The notes below the pieces were generated by a model, which saw only the letters and a list, made by a program, of their open reading frames with translations, was not told the origin of the DNA and made no database searches. DNA of 64,000 nt from Saprospiraceae bacterium (GTDB lineage: Bacteria; Bacteroidota; Bacteroidia; Chitinophagales; Saprospiraceae): assembly GCA_021738725.1 (NCBI GenBank), contig JAIPBE010000001.1:186001-250000 (forward strand), in the 5' to 3' direction. Position 1 is the stretch's first letter. Each line of letters opens with the position of its first letter. Shown piece by piece: positions 9,042 to 15,692 of this stretch. The translations under genes were made by a program, and so were the position numbers.

Positions 9042-10134
9042 ATGACTCTAGATCAATTACAGCACCTGAAGACCAGATTGGACGCGATAAGGGGGTATCT
9101 TTGACGTCGACCGCCGACGTCTTATTATCGAAGACAAAGAACACATGACCATGGACCCTGCCTTCTGGAATGATCCCGAAAAGGCAGAGGAAGTCATGCG
9201 TGAACTGAGGACCCAAAAGAAATGGGTCGATGATTACCAGGCTCTGGCCCGATTTGTCGAGGACACTGAGGTGTTATTCGAGTTCAGCAAAGAAGGAGAA
9301 GCCTCCGAACAAGAGGTGGATGAAGCCTATCAACGTGCCCTGGAACAGCTGTCTGATGTAGAGTTTCGTCTCTCCATGGACCAGCCCGAAGACGAATTGG
9401 GTTGCATTCTGGAGATCAATGCAGGTGCTGGTGGCACAGAGAGCTGTGACTGGTCAGAGATGCTCATGCGCATGTATGTCATGTGGGCCGAAAAGAGCGG
9501 TTATAAACTCACTCAACTGAATCGTCAGGACGGAGATGTCGCTGGGATCAAATCTGTCGAGATCGAAATACAGGGCGATCATGCCTATGGTATGTTGAAA
9601 GGTGAAAATGGTGTTCATCGCCTGGTTCGGATCAGTCCGTTCAATTCACAGGGCAAACGCATGACCTCCTTTTCCTCCGTATTCATACATCCGATGATCG
9701 ATGATCGCATCGAAGTCGAAGTGAATCCGGCCGATCTTGAATGGGATACATTTCGATCCAGCGGTGCAGGTGGGCAGCACGTCAATAAGACGGAGTCCGC
9801 TGTCCGAGCCCGGCATATCCCTTCCGGTATTGTGGTCGAATGCCAACAGGAGCGTTCCCAGCATATGAACAGGGAGAAAGCCCTGCAAATGCTCAAATCC
9901 AAGTTGTATGAACGGGAGATCGAACGTAAAATGGCCGAGCGGGAAAAGGTAGAAGCCGGAAAAATGAAAAATGAATGGGGCTCCCAGATCAGATCCTACG
10001 TCCTGGACGATCGTCGGGTCAAGGACCATCGCACCGGGTTTACCAATAACAATACAGATGCAGTGCTGGATGGCGATATCGACGGATTCCTGAAAGCCTG
10101 GCTGCTGGCCAGACATAAGGTTGAAGAGAACTAG
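9042..10134 (+). CDS. prfB: Peptide chain release factor 2, expressed through programmed +1 frameshift
   Basis: Release factor 2 recognises UAA and UGA stop codons and triggers peptide release. The reading frame starts at ATG 9042, with GGAGG at 9031-9035 as ribosome binding site. It reaches an in-frame TGA at 9102-9104 after 20 codons and continues in the +1 frame from GAC 9103. The joined product is about 363 residues, normal for RF2. The +1 part opens DVDRRRLIIEDKEHMTMDP, which is typical RF2 sequence. The codon-recognition motif SPF is at residues 198-200 and the catalytic GGQ at 243-245. The last four bases overlap the stop of convergent cutA. It is autoregulated: low RF2 lets ribosomes pause at TGA and slip forward. 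Confidence 0.96.
9090..9105 (+). promoter_or_regulatory. prfB programmed +1 frameshift site
   Basis: The sequence AGGGGGTATCTTTGAC contains the classic RF2 recoding signal: an internal Shine-Dalgarno-like AGGGGG (9090-9095), a three-base spacer, the slippery CTT (9099-9101), and TGA followed by C (9102-9105). Slippage from CTT to TTT moves the ribosome to the GAC frame. Confidence 0.96.
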
Positions 10135-10445
10135 AGGTCAATAAGGCAACTTTTGACCCAGTTAGCATAAGATGCATTTACCTGGACAGTCCAGGAGAGA
10201 ATACAGGGCACCTCATACGGGTGCCCTTTTTCGATACATGCACGTAACCTTTGTTCATGACTGGATAGTGTTTTGAAAAGAGCGACGCATTCATCGCCTT
10301 TCTCCATCGTGCCCTTCCACATATACATACTTTCTATAGCATGTATGTTCATACAGGCCGCCAACCCTTGTTCCAGCGCGGATTGGCCAAGCACTGCAGC
10401 TGCTCCCCGACTGGGAAAGGTGACATAGACGAGTTTAAGGTCCAT
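10131..10445 (-). CDS. cutA: CutA divalent-ion tolerance protein
   Basis: 104-residue CutA homologue, a ferredoxin-like trimeric protein linked to copper tolerance in enterobacteria but of uncertain role elsewhere. The family pattern is visible: LVYVTFPSRGAAAVLGQSAL, then LAACMNIHAIESMYMWKG, ALFKTLSSH, and HPYEVPCI near the C-terminus. The start overlaps the end of the CDP-alcohol phosphatidyltransferase gene by 11 bases, so it is the last gene of the minus-strand arm of the accessory cluster. Its stop shares the CTAG tetranucleotide with the stop of prfB. Whether it takes part in the cluster's pathway or is a passenger is unknown. Confidence 0.9.
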   Translation of the reverse strand: MDLKLVYVTFPSRGAAAVLGQSALEQGLAACMNIHAIESMYMWKGTMEKGDECVALFKTLSSHEQRLRACIEKGHPYEVPCILSWTVQVNASYANWVKSCLIDL

Positions 10446-11091
10446 AGAGCAGGATCAGTTCGCGAGTGAAAGAATATAGGATCGAACAAAGGATGACCCA
10501 TTGGATGCCCAACCCCACAGGTCCACCAATGATCAGGCAAAGGGGCAGGAACACGAAGGAAAGACCGGCTAGTGTGCGCGCCCATGGCATTCGGAGAGCG
10601 ACCTCCTTTGCAGGAGGATAGTTGTGCTTGACAAGGATGACCACATAGCGGATCCAACCGGCTGTCAGAATCCACCAGCCTCCCATCTCTGTTTTCCAAA
10701 TGAGAAAACAAGCCACGAATACAAAGAGTGCATCTGATTCCTCATCAAAGAATCCGCCAAAAATCGTTTCTCCCTTCATCTTGCGGGCAACCCAACCATC
10801 AACGCCGTCCAGAATGGCGGCACACCACAGGAGCACCGCTAAAGGCACTGCCGGGAAGTGGTTCCAGGAAAGACCAGCACCGAGAATGAGAATGACTCGG
10901 AAGATCGTAATGGAGTTCGTCCATAATCGACCACGAGTTTTGGCCCAAATGTGGCTGGTTTTATAAAGGAGAATACCGAAATAGACTCCGATTGAAACAA
11001 AAAGCAGATCACTGCCCCATGAATAGATAAACAGCGGACTCATGCCGAGGATCAGCCAGGCCAACGGGGTGGCCCATGATCGGATGGCCAT
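10435..11091 (-). CDS. CDP-alcohol phosphatidyltransferase family membrane protein
   Basis: 218-residue integral membrane enzyme with the full CDP-alcohol phosphotransferase signature DG-x2-AR-x8-G-x3-D-x3-D, read here as DGWVAR ... GGFFDEESD near the middle. Such enzymes displace CMP from a CDP-alcohol (for example CDP-diacylglycerol or CDP-archaeol-like donors) with a small alcohol such as glycerol phosphate or inositol phosphate; the acceptor is unknown here. About five or six hydrophobic segments are seen. The ATG at 11091 has AAGGAAG upstream and leaves an 11-base gap to the preceding gene; an ATG at 11118 is also possible. It sits between an FkbM methyltransferase and cutA in one arm of the pterin-like cluster. 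Confidence 0.87.
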   Translation of the reverse strand: MAIRSWATPLAWLILGMSPLFIYSWGSDLLFVSIGVYFGILLYKTSHIWAKTRGRLWTNSITIFRVILILGAGLSWNHFPAVPLAVLLWCAAILDGVDGWVARKMKGETIFGGFFDEESDALFVFVACFLIWKTEMGGWWILTAGWIRYVVILVKHNYPPAKEVALRMPWARTLAGLSFVFLPLCLIIGGPVGLGIQWVILCSILYSFTRELILLYGP

Positions 11092-11102
11092 CGTATCTTC
11101 CT

Positions 11103-11852
11103 TCACTGGTTTACCCATTTGGCATATATATCACCGGAAATGACCGTCGACCTGGTATTGGATATCGCTTGGACAAGTTTTTCTCGGGATTGATATGCGG
11201 AGAACTGCATTCGGTGTTGTTCCCGTAAAGAATAGTTGTACACATAGGTCCCCAGGTACTCCAACCGATCCAAGACCGCAAACGCCTCTTGGAGATCCTC
11301 GCTGAAGAATTCGATGGAGAGATGAGGAAGGGGCTGTAGCAATCCACGCAGAACATCCAGTTCAGAGCCTTCTATGTCGATCTTGCAGAAAGCAGGCAAG
11401 CCATATTCTCGAATGAGATCCTCCAGCGTACAGGTAGGAATTTCAATGCACTCATCCCACCGTTCATTCCGGGAGGAGAACCGGGCCATATGTGACTGCC
11501 ATGCATCATCACGCAGGGTACTGATCGTTGGGGATGCGGAATTGATATGGAGAGTTGCGCTGCCAGAATGACGAGTGATCGCGGCAGGAAGAATGGTCAC
11601 CTGTGTGTCTTCTGCAAAGCGCCGTTGTAATTCTTCCACACAGCGAGGCTGCGGCTCCACAGCCACCACGATGGCGCCCAGTTGACGCCATACAGTTGTC
11701 CGATTGCCCAGATGAGCACCCAGGTCAAAGCACAGGTCTCCCGTTTGAATGAATGCCTGATAAAACAAGCGCATTCTGCGCAGATTTCCCGGTTTCCAAT
11801 AATAGATCGCTCTGGATCGTAAGATGCCCAGCCAACCTCTGAATGTCGTCAT
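11103..11852 (-). CDS. FkbM family SAM-dependent methyltransferase
   Basis: 249-residue FkbM-type methyltransferase. SAM-binding motif I is FDLGAHLGNRTTVW, an acidic residue follows in VAVEPQP, and the family motif CKIDIEGSELDVLRGL is near residue 155. FkbM enzymes mostly O-methylate sugars, polyketides or other small molecules. The ATG at 11852 overlaps the stop of the upstream methyltransferase gene by 4 bases (ATGA), a coupled start, whereas a longer version would run 48 bases into that gene. It is the second gene of the minus-strand operon. Its substrate may be the product of the neighbouring GT4 or the RibA-PTPS branch; that is inference. Confidence 0.88.
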   Translation of the reverse strand: MTTFRGWLGILRSRAIYYWKPGNLRRMRLFYQAFIQTGDLCFDLGAHLGNRTTVWRQLGAIVVAVEPQPRCVEELQRRFAEDTQVTILPAAITRHSGSATLHINSASPTISTLRDDAWQSHMARFSSRNERWDECIEIPTCTLEDLIREYGLPAFCKIDIEGSELDVLRGLLQPLPHLSIEFFSEDLQEAFAVLDRLEYLGTYVYNYSLREQHRMQFSAYQSREKLVQAISNTRSTVISGDIYAKWVNQ

Positions 11853-12712
11853 GACTCCAATGGCTTTTCCAGAACGATCTTTCGATAGGTTAACCATCCA
11901 TTACGAAAACCGGCTTGAACTGCATTGCCGCCGCGTAAGGCATGCAAATACGGGTGAAAGGTAGTCAACCGATGAAAACGTCGATTGAACTGGGCGATCC
12001 AACGGTCACGAACCCTGTCTTTTTCCACCCAGGCCGTCAGGTCGTCATTGATCGTCATGAGAAATCCATAGCTGGAGGCCAGCTGGCCCAAGGCATCCGG
12101 ATCAAGTATTTGTCCGGCATTCCAGAATTGCTGATAATCAGAAACGTCCTGCTTAAATATGAAATGATCAGATGAAGCTGCTGTACTTGGAAAAGTATCG
12201 ATCAGCACTAACAGTCCTCCCGGTTGAAGGACATTGAATGTTGCCTCTAGAAAGAGCTCCGGATGAGGACTATGAACAAACGATTCTATGGCAAATGCCA
12301 AATCAAAATTGGCATTCCACGAGTGGGGAAGGTGATGATAATCGGCCGCGTAAACAGTGATGTCCGGATGTAACTTCGAAAGGTGTTCCGCAGCAAAAAT
12401 GGCCTGTCGTTGACTCAGGGTGACACCGACAAGGTCGAGATCCAGTCGCGTATTTTCCTGGATATATGCCAAAGATGCGCCCGTACCGCAACCAAGGTCC
12501 AGGACTCGAGTCCGGGGCAGGATGGGCCGCTCAATCAAATCGAGGATCAACGTATTGGAATAGTTGGAAGCCTCTTTTGAGGAAGTCACTCCAGGCCCCC
12601 ACAGAGAGGCATGAATATTTCTGGTTCCACCCGTTTTGCCAAACATATTGAATAGCCTGGTGTTCCTATCGTAATATTGACTGACCTTTTGAGTATGTGG
12701 TGTTTCTTGCAT
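11849..12712 (-). CDS. Class I SAM-dependent methyltransferase
   Basis: 287-residue class I methyltransferase. Motif I is RVLDLGCGTGASL, and the post-motif segment ESFVHSPHPELFL followed by LQPGGLLVLIDTF is typical of small-molecule C- or O-methyltransferases of the UbiE/tocopherol/rifamycin-methylase type. The ATG at 12712 is selected; the longest reading frame would cross into the divergent ribA coding region. It is the first gene of the minus-strand operon and shares a 47-base spacer with ribA, suggesting joint control of both arms. The substrate is not known. Confidence 0.87.
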   Translation of the reverse strand: MQETPHTQKVSQYYDRNTRLFNMFGKTGGTRNIHASLWGPGVTSSKEASNYSNTLILDLIERPILPRTRVLDLGCGTGASLAYIQENTRLDLDLVGVTLSQRQAIFAAEHLSKLHPDITVYAADYHHLPHSWNANFDLAFAIESFVHSPHPELFLEATFNVLQPGGLLVLIDTFPSTAASSDHFIFKQDVSDYQQFWNAGQILDPDALGQLASSYGFLMTINDDLTAWVEKDRVRDRWIAQFNRRFHRLTTFHPYLHALRGGNAVQAGFRNGWLTYRKIVLEKPLES

Positions 12713-12759
12713 ATACCGATCATGAGTCTCTAATGTAGTTTTTTTAGCACATTTGTCAG

Positions 12760-13347
12760 ATGGAAAGACAGGCTGAAGTGATGATCCCGACAAGATGGGG
12801 CAATTTCACCATGATCGCATACGCAGACCATGAGTCAGAGAAAATGCCGCACCTGGCAATGGTACATGAGCGGTTCAAACCCGGGGCCGATGTCTTTGTG
12901 CGTATTCATTCTGAATGCCTCACGGGTGATCTGTGGGGATCGAAGCGCTGTGATTGTGGTGAGCAGCTGGACAAAGCCATGCAAATCGCCTCCGAACAGG
13001 GAGGTGTCATCATCTACCTTCGTCAGGAGGGCCGTGGCATCGGTATAATCAACAAGATAAAAGCGTACATACTCCAGGATGCCGGTTTGAATACCATCGA
13101 TGCGAATATTCACCTCGGGTTTGAAGCAGATGAACGATCGTATGAGATTGCCGTGACCATTCTCAGGGACCTTAATATTTCCGGGATTCGGCTGCTCACC
13201 AATAATCCGGAAAAGATCGATGCATTGACACAAATGGGCATTATAGTCAAAGAGCGAATTCCCTTGATCATTCAACCCCAGACCGGGAATGCGGAATACC
13301 TGCGCACCAAACAGGATCAAATGGGGCATATGCTGGATTTGAAATAG
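12760..13347 (+). CDS. ribA: Monofunctional GTP cyclohydrolase II
   Basis: 195-residue GTP cyclohydrolase II that opens the GTP imidazole ring to give 2,5-diamino-6-ribosylamino-4-pyrimidinone 5'-phosphate, formate and pyrophosphate. The zinc ligands Cys53, Cys64 and Cys66 (SECLTGDLWGSKRCDCGEQ) are intact, as are YLRQEGRGIGIINK, LGFEADER and RLLTNNPEKI. There is no DHBP-synthase domain; many Bacteroidota use a fused RibBA for riboflavin. It is first in a tight four-gene operon (gaps of 5, 11 and 2 bases) with an MDR oxidoreductase, a PTPS-like protein and a glycosyltransferase, and is 14 kb from ribD. This suggests it feeds a special pathway rather than only riboflavin. No clear promoter; CACATTTG at 12748-12755 is a weak candidate. 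Confidence 0.93.
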   Translation: MERQAEVMIPTRWGNFTMIAYADHESEKMPHLAMVHERFKPGADVFVRIHSECLTGDLWGSKRCDCGEQLDKAMQIASEQGGVIIYLRQEGRGIGIINKIKAYILQDAGLNTIDANIHLGFEADERSYEIAVTILRDLNISGIRLLTNNPEKIDALTQMGIIVKERIPLIIQPQTGNAEYLRTKQDQMGHMLDLK

Positions 13348-13352
13348 GGACT

Positions 13353-14324
13353 ATGGATGCTCGCGCATTGTGGCATATCGATCCCACTCACTCTTTGCTT
13401 CGACAGCAGACCCTGAATAAGCTGGGCTCAGGTGATTGTCTGGTCCAGACCAGATATTCCATGGTCAGTATCGGAACAGAGCGCTTAGTCAGTAGAGGAG
13501 GGGTGAGTCCTGCTGCATATGGACCCATGAAAGTGCCTTATATGCAGGGTGAATTTTCCTTTCCATTGACCTATGGGTATTCACTGACAGGGGAGGTGGT
13601 AGATGGTCCGCAGGAGTGGCTGGGGGAGCGTGTGCATGCGATGCATCCGCATCAGGATCGATGTGTGATCCACAGTCGGGATCTGACCGTCATTCCAGAC
13701 AACATTCCTTTGGATCGTGCCATCCTGGCGAGCAATATGGAGACGGCCGTCAATGGGGTTTGGGACGGGCAACCCATGATGGGGCATCGAATTCTGGTGA
13801 TCGGATATGGTTTGATCGGGGCATTGATAGCCTACCTGCTAAAACCGATTCCAGGCGTCATCCTCCATATTCACGAGATCCAACCCGTTCGCCAGGACCT
13901 GGCCAGCCGGCATGGACATGATGTGCTGGCGGGAGAAGCAGATCTGGCGGAGAGCTACGACCTCATCTTTCATACCAGCGCTTCCGCCGAAGGGCTCCAG
14001 TTTGCGATTGATCATGCTGGGATGGAAGGTAGGATAGTTGAAATGAGTTGGTATGGAGATCAGAAGGTCAGCCTGGAAATGGGTGCTTCATTTCACTATA
14101 AACGGAATCAGATTTTCAGTTCGCAAGTGTCGCATCTGGCGATCCCCGCACGTCCACAATTTGATCATCAAAGACGAAAAGACCTGGTTTTTCAATTGCT
14201 GGCAGATGAAAACCTCCAGAGTTATTTGGGTGAATGTATTCCGTTTGACAAGTCTCCTTCCTTTTTTGATGATTTACGAAAGCAACCGTTTTCAGGGTTG
14301 AACGCCTACTTTTCATATGACTAA
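13353..14324 (+). CDS. MDR-superfamily oxidoreductase lacking the catalytic zinc cysteine
   Basis: 323-residue medium-chain dehydrogenase/reductase. The N-terminal GroES-like domain has YSMVSIGTERLVSRG where zinc alcohol dehydrogenases have their catalytic CxxGTD, so the zinc Cys is Ser/Ile here; no four-Cys structural zinc loop is visible either. The Rossmann motif ILVIGYGLIGALIAYLL near residue 148 is intact for NAD(P)H binding. Related proteins are often labelled zinc-binding dehydrogenases or BchC-like. The position between ribA and the PTPS-like gene suggests it reduces or oxidises a pyrimidine/pterin-derived or sugar intermediate, which is inference only. Spacing to ribA is 5 bases. Confidence 0.82.
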   Translation: MDARALWHIDPTHSLLRQQTLNKLGSGDCLVQTRYSMVSIGTERLVSRGGVSPAAYGPMKVPYMQGEFSFPLTYGYSLTGEVVDGPQEWLGERVHAMHPHQDRCVIHSRDLTVIPDNIPLDRAILASNMETAVNGVWDGQPMMGHRILVIGYGLIGALIAYLLKPIPGVILHIHEIQPVRQDLASRHGHDVLAGEADLAESYDLIFHTSASAEGLQFAIDHAGMEGRIVEMSWYGDQKVSLEMGASFHYKRNQIFSSQVSHLAIPARPQFDHQRRKDLVFQLLADENLQSYLGECIPFDKSPSFFDDLRKQPFSGLNAYFSYD

Positions 14325-14335
14325 AACTGGTTGCC

Positions 14336-14719
14336 ATGTATGAATTGACAGTTTCTGATCATGTCATGATCGCACATTCCTTGCCGGATCCATTTTTCGG
14401 CCCGGCGCAACACGTTCATGGTGCAACATTTGTGGTCCATGCTGGATTTTCAACCACCCTGCTGACAGATGAACAAGTCGTCCTGGATATTGGCAAGGCG
14501 ATCACCATCCTCAAAGAAGTGCTGTCGACCCTGAACTACAAGAATCTCGACGACCTTCCACAATTTGCAGGCAAGCTGACCACTACAGAAGCCCTGGCAG
14601 CGCATATTCATACGCTCATCTCCGCAAGGGTTCGATCCTTCTTTATTGGAACATTGAAGGTAACCCTAGAAGAGTCACCAGTAGCCCGTGCCAGTTATAC
14701 CGCTTCAGTAGAACCGTAG
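14336..14719 (+). CDS. 6-pyruvoyl/6-carboxy-tetrahydropterin synthase homologue with altered active site
   Basis: 127-residue T-fold protein of the PTPS/QueD family. The three zinc-binding His are kept: His14 (AHSLP) and His26, His28 (QHVHGA). The catalytic Cys, expected four residues before the HxH, is Gly22, and the catalytic Asp-His pair expected in the LDHxxLN element is Asn67-Tyr68 (LNYKNLDD). The C-terminal substrate-binding Glu (Glu112) remains. So it can bind metal and perhaps a pterin or pyrimidine but should not run the normal PTPS or QueD reaction. From memory, similar Gly/NY variants occur beside RibA-like and glycosyltransferase genes in some alphaproteobacteria. Function unknown; part of the ribA operon. 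Confidence 0.85.
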   Translation: MYELTVSDHVMIAHSLPDPFFGPAQHVHGATFVVHAGFSTTLLTDEQVVLDIGKAITILKEVLSTLNYKNLDDLPQFAGKLTTTEALAAHIHTLISARVRSFFIGTLKVTLEESPVARASYTASVEP

Positions 14720-14721
14720 TT

Positions 14722-15684
14722 ATGAAGTTCGTCTTTCGTGTTCCGGATCCCAACTTGTTTACCTCCGGAGGGAATGTGTATAATGACCGGCTGATGCGTG
14801 CTTTGTCCGATGCTGGTTTCCAGGTGGTCCTGCATGCAGAGGATCAACCTCCTGGGCCATTGTCCGACCTCACTTTGTGGGACACACTTTTTCTACCGTC
14901 TCTTCTTCAACAGAAAAACATCCATCCGCCGGGAATTCAGGCGCTTATTCTGCATAGCGATTCTGCACATTTACGCCAATCGCTGGAGTTGCTCAAGCAA
15001 ATGGGGGTCGTCCTGATCACCACTGGTCAATATCTCTATGATCAGATCATCGAACAAGGGTTCTCCAAACAAGACTGCCTGCTCCTGGAGCCCGGTGGAT
15101 TTCAGCCCGTGGTTCAACGTGTATCTGCTCCGGATGTACCAGTAAACCTCGCAATGGTCGCCAACCTGACCAAGGATAAAGGTGTATTGTCCTTCTTCTC
15201 CCAATGGCCAAACACAATACCACCTGATCCAACAGCCTTGCATTTCCATTTGTATGGGGACCCCTCGATTGATCCAGGACATGCCCGAGAAATTCTGGGT
15301 ATCTGCAACAGTCTCGAATGGAAAGAGGTCGTGACCTTTCATGGGATTGTGCCTCAGGTGCAATTATTTCAGGAACTTGCACATTGCCATGCCTTGATAT
15401 CAGTTTCACGGACGGAAACCTATGGCATGGCAATACGCGATGCACGGGCGGCAGGATTGCCTGTTCTCGCCTTGCTTGGAGGAAATATTCCATATCTGAT
15501 CGAGGATGGGACGGATGGGAAGCTCTATCCCGATTTGACCTCCATGATCACCGACCTGATCAGCTTTTCAGCACACCCTGTACAATCCTGTCATTGGTTA
15601 CAGGGCTTTTCTCCCCGTCCGTTGAACATCCCATCCTGGAAGCAGCAGGCAGAAAAGCTCGCAATTTGGATGAGGCGCGCGTAA
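14722..15684 (+). CDS. Glycosyltransferase family 4 protein
   Basis: 320-residue retaining GT-B glycosyltransferase. The N-terminal TSGGNVYNDRLMRAL segment is the acceptor-domain glycine loop, and the C-terminal donor domain has SRTETYGMAIRDARAAGLPVLA with the E-x7-type nucleotide-sugar site (second acidic residue is Asp in RDARAAG) followed by GGNIPYLIEDGTDG. GT4 enzymes use UDP-, GDP- or ADP-sugars. It ends the ribA operon, two bases after the PTPS-like gene, and converges on the LtaS-like gene with only 8 bases between stops. The acceptor might be the product of the upstream enzymes, as in pterin glycosides, but that is a proposal. Confidence 0.87.
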   Translation: MKFVFRVPDPNLFTSGGNVYNDRLMRALSDAGFQVVLHAEDQPPGPLSDLTLWDTLFLPSLLQQKNIHPPGIQALILHSDSAHLRQSLELLKQMGVVLITTGQYLYDQIIEQGFSKQDCLLLEPGGFQPVVQRVSAPDVPVNLAMVANLTKDKGVLSFFSQWPNTIPPDPTALHFHLYGDPSIDPGHAREILGICNSLEWKEVVTFHGIVPQVQLFQELAHCHALISVSRTETYGMAIRDARAAGLPVLALLGGNIPYLIEDGTDGKLYPDLTSMITDLISFSAHPVQSCHWLQGFSPRPLNIPSWKQQAEKLAIWMRRA

Positions 15685-15692
15685 GCAACGAT

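Noticed and set aside
9102-9104. In-frame stop in prfB suggesting a pseudogene
   Set aside because: The surrounding AGGGGGTATCTTTGAC is the standard RF2 autoregulatory frameshift site and both flanking frames encode conserved RF2 sequence.
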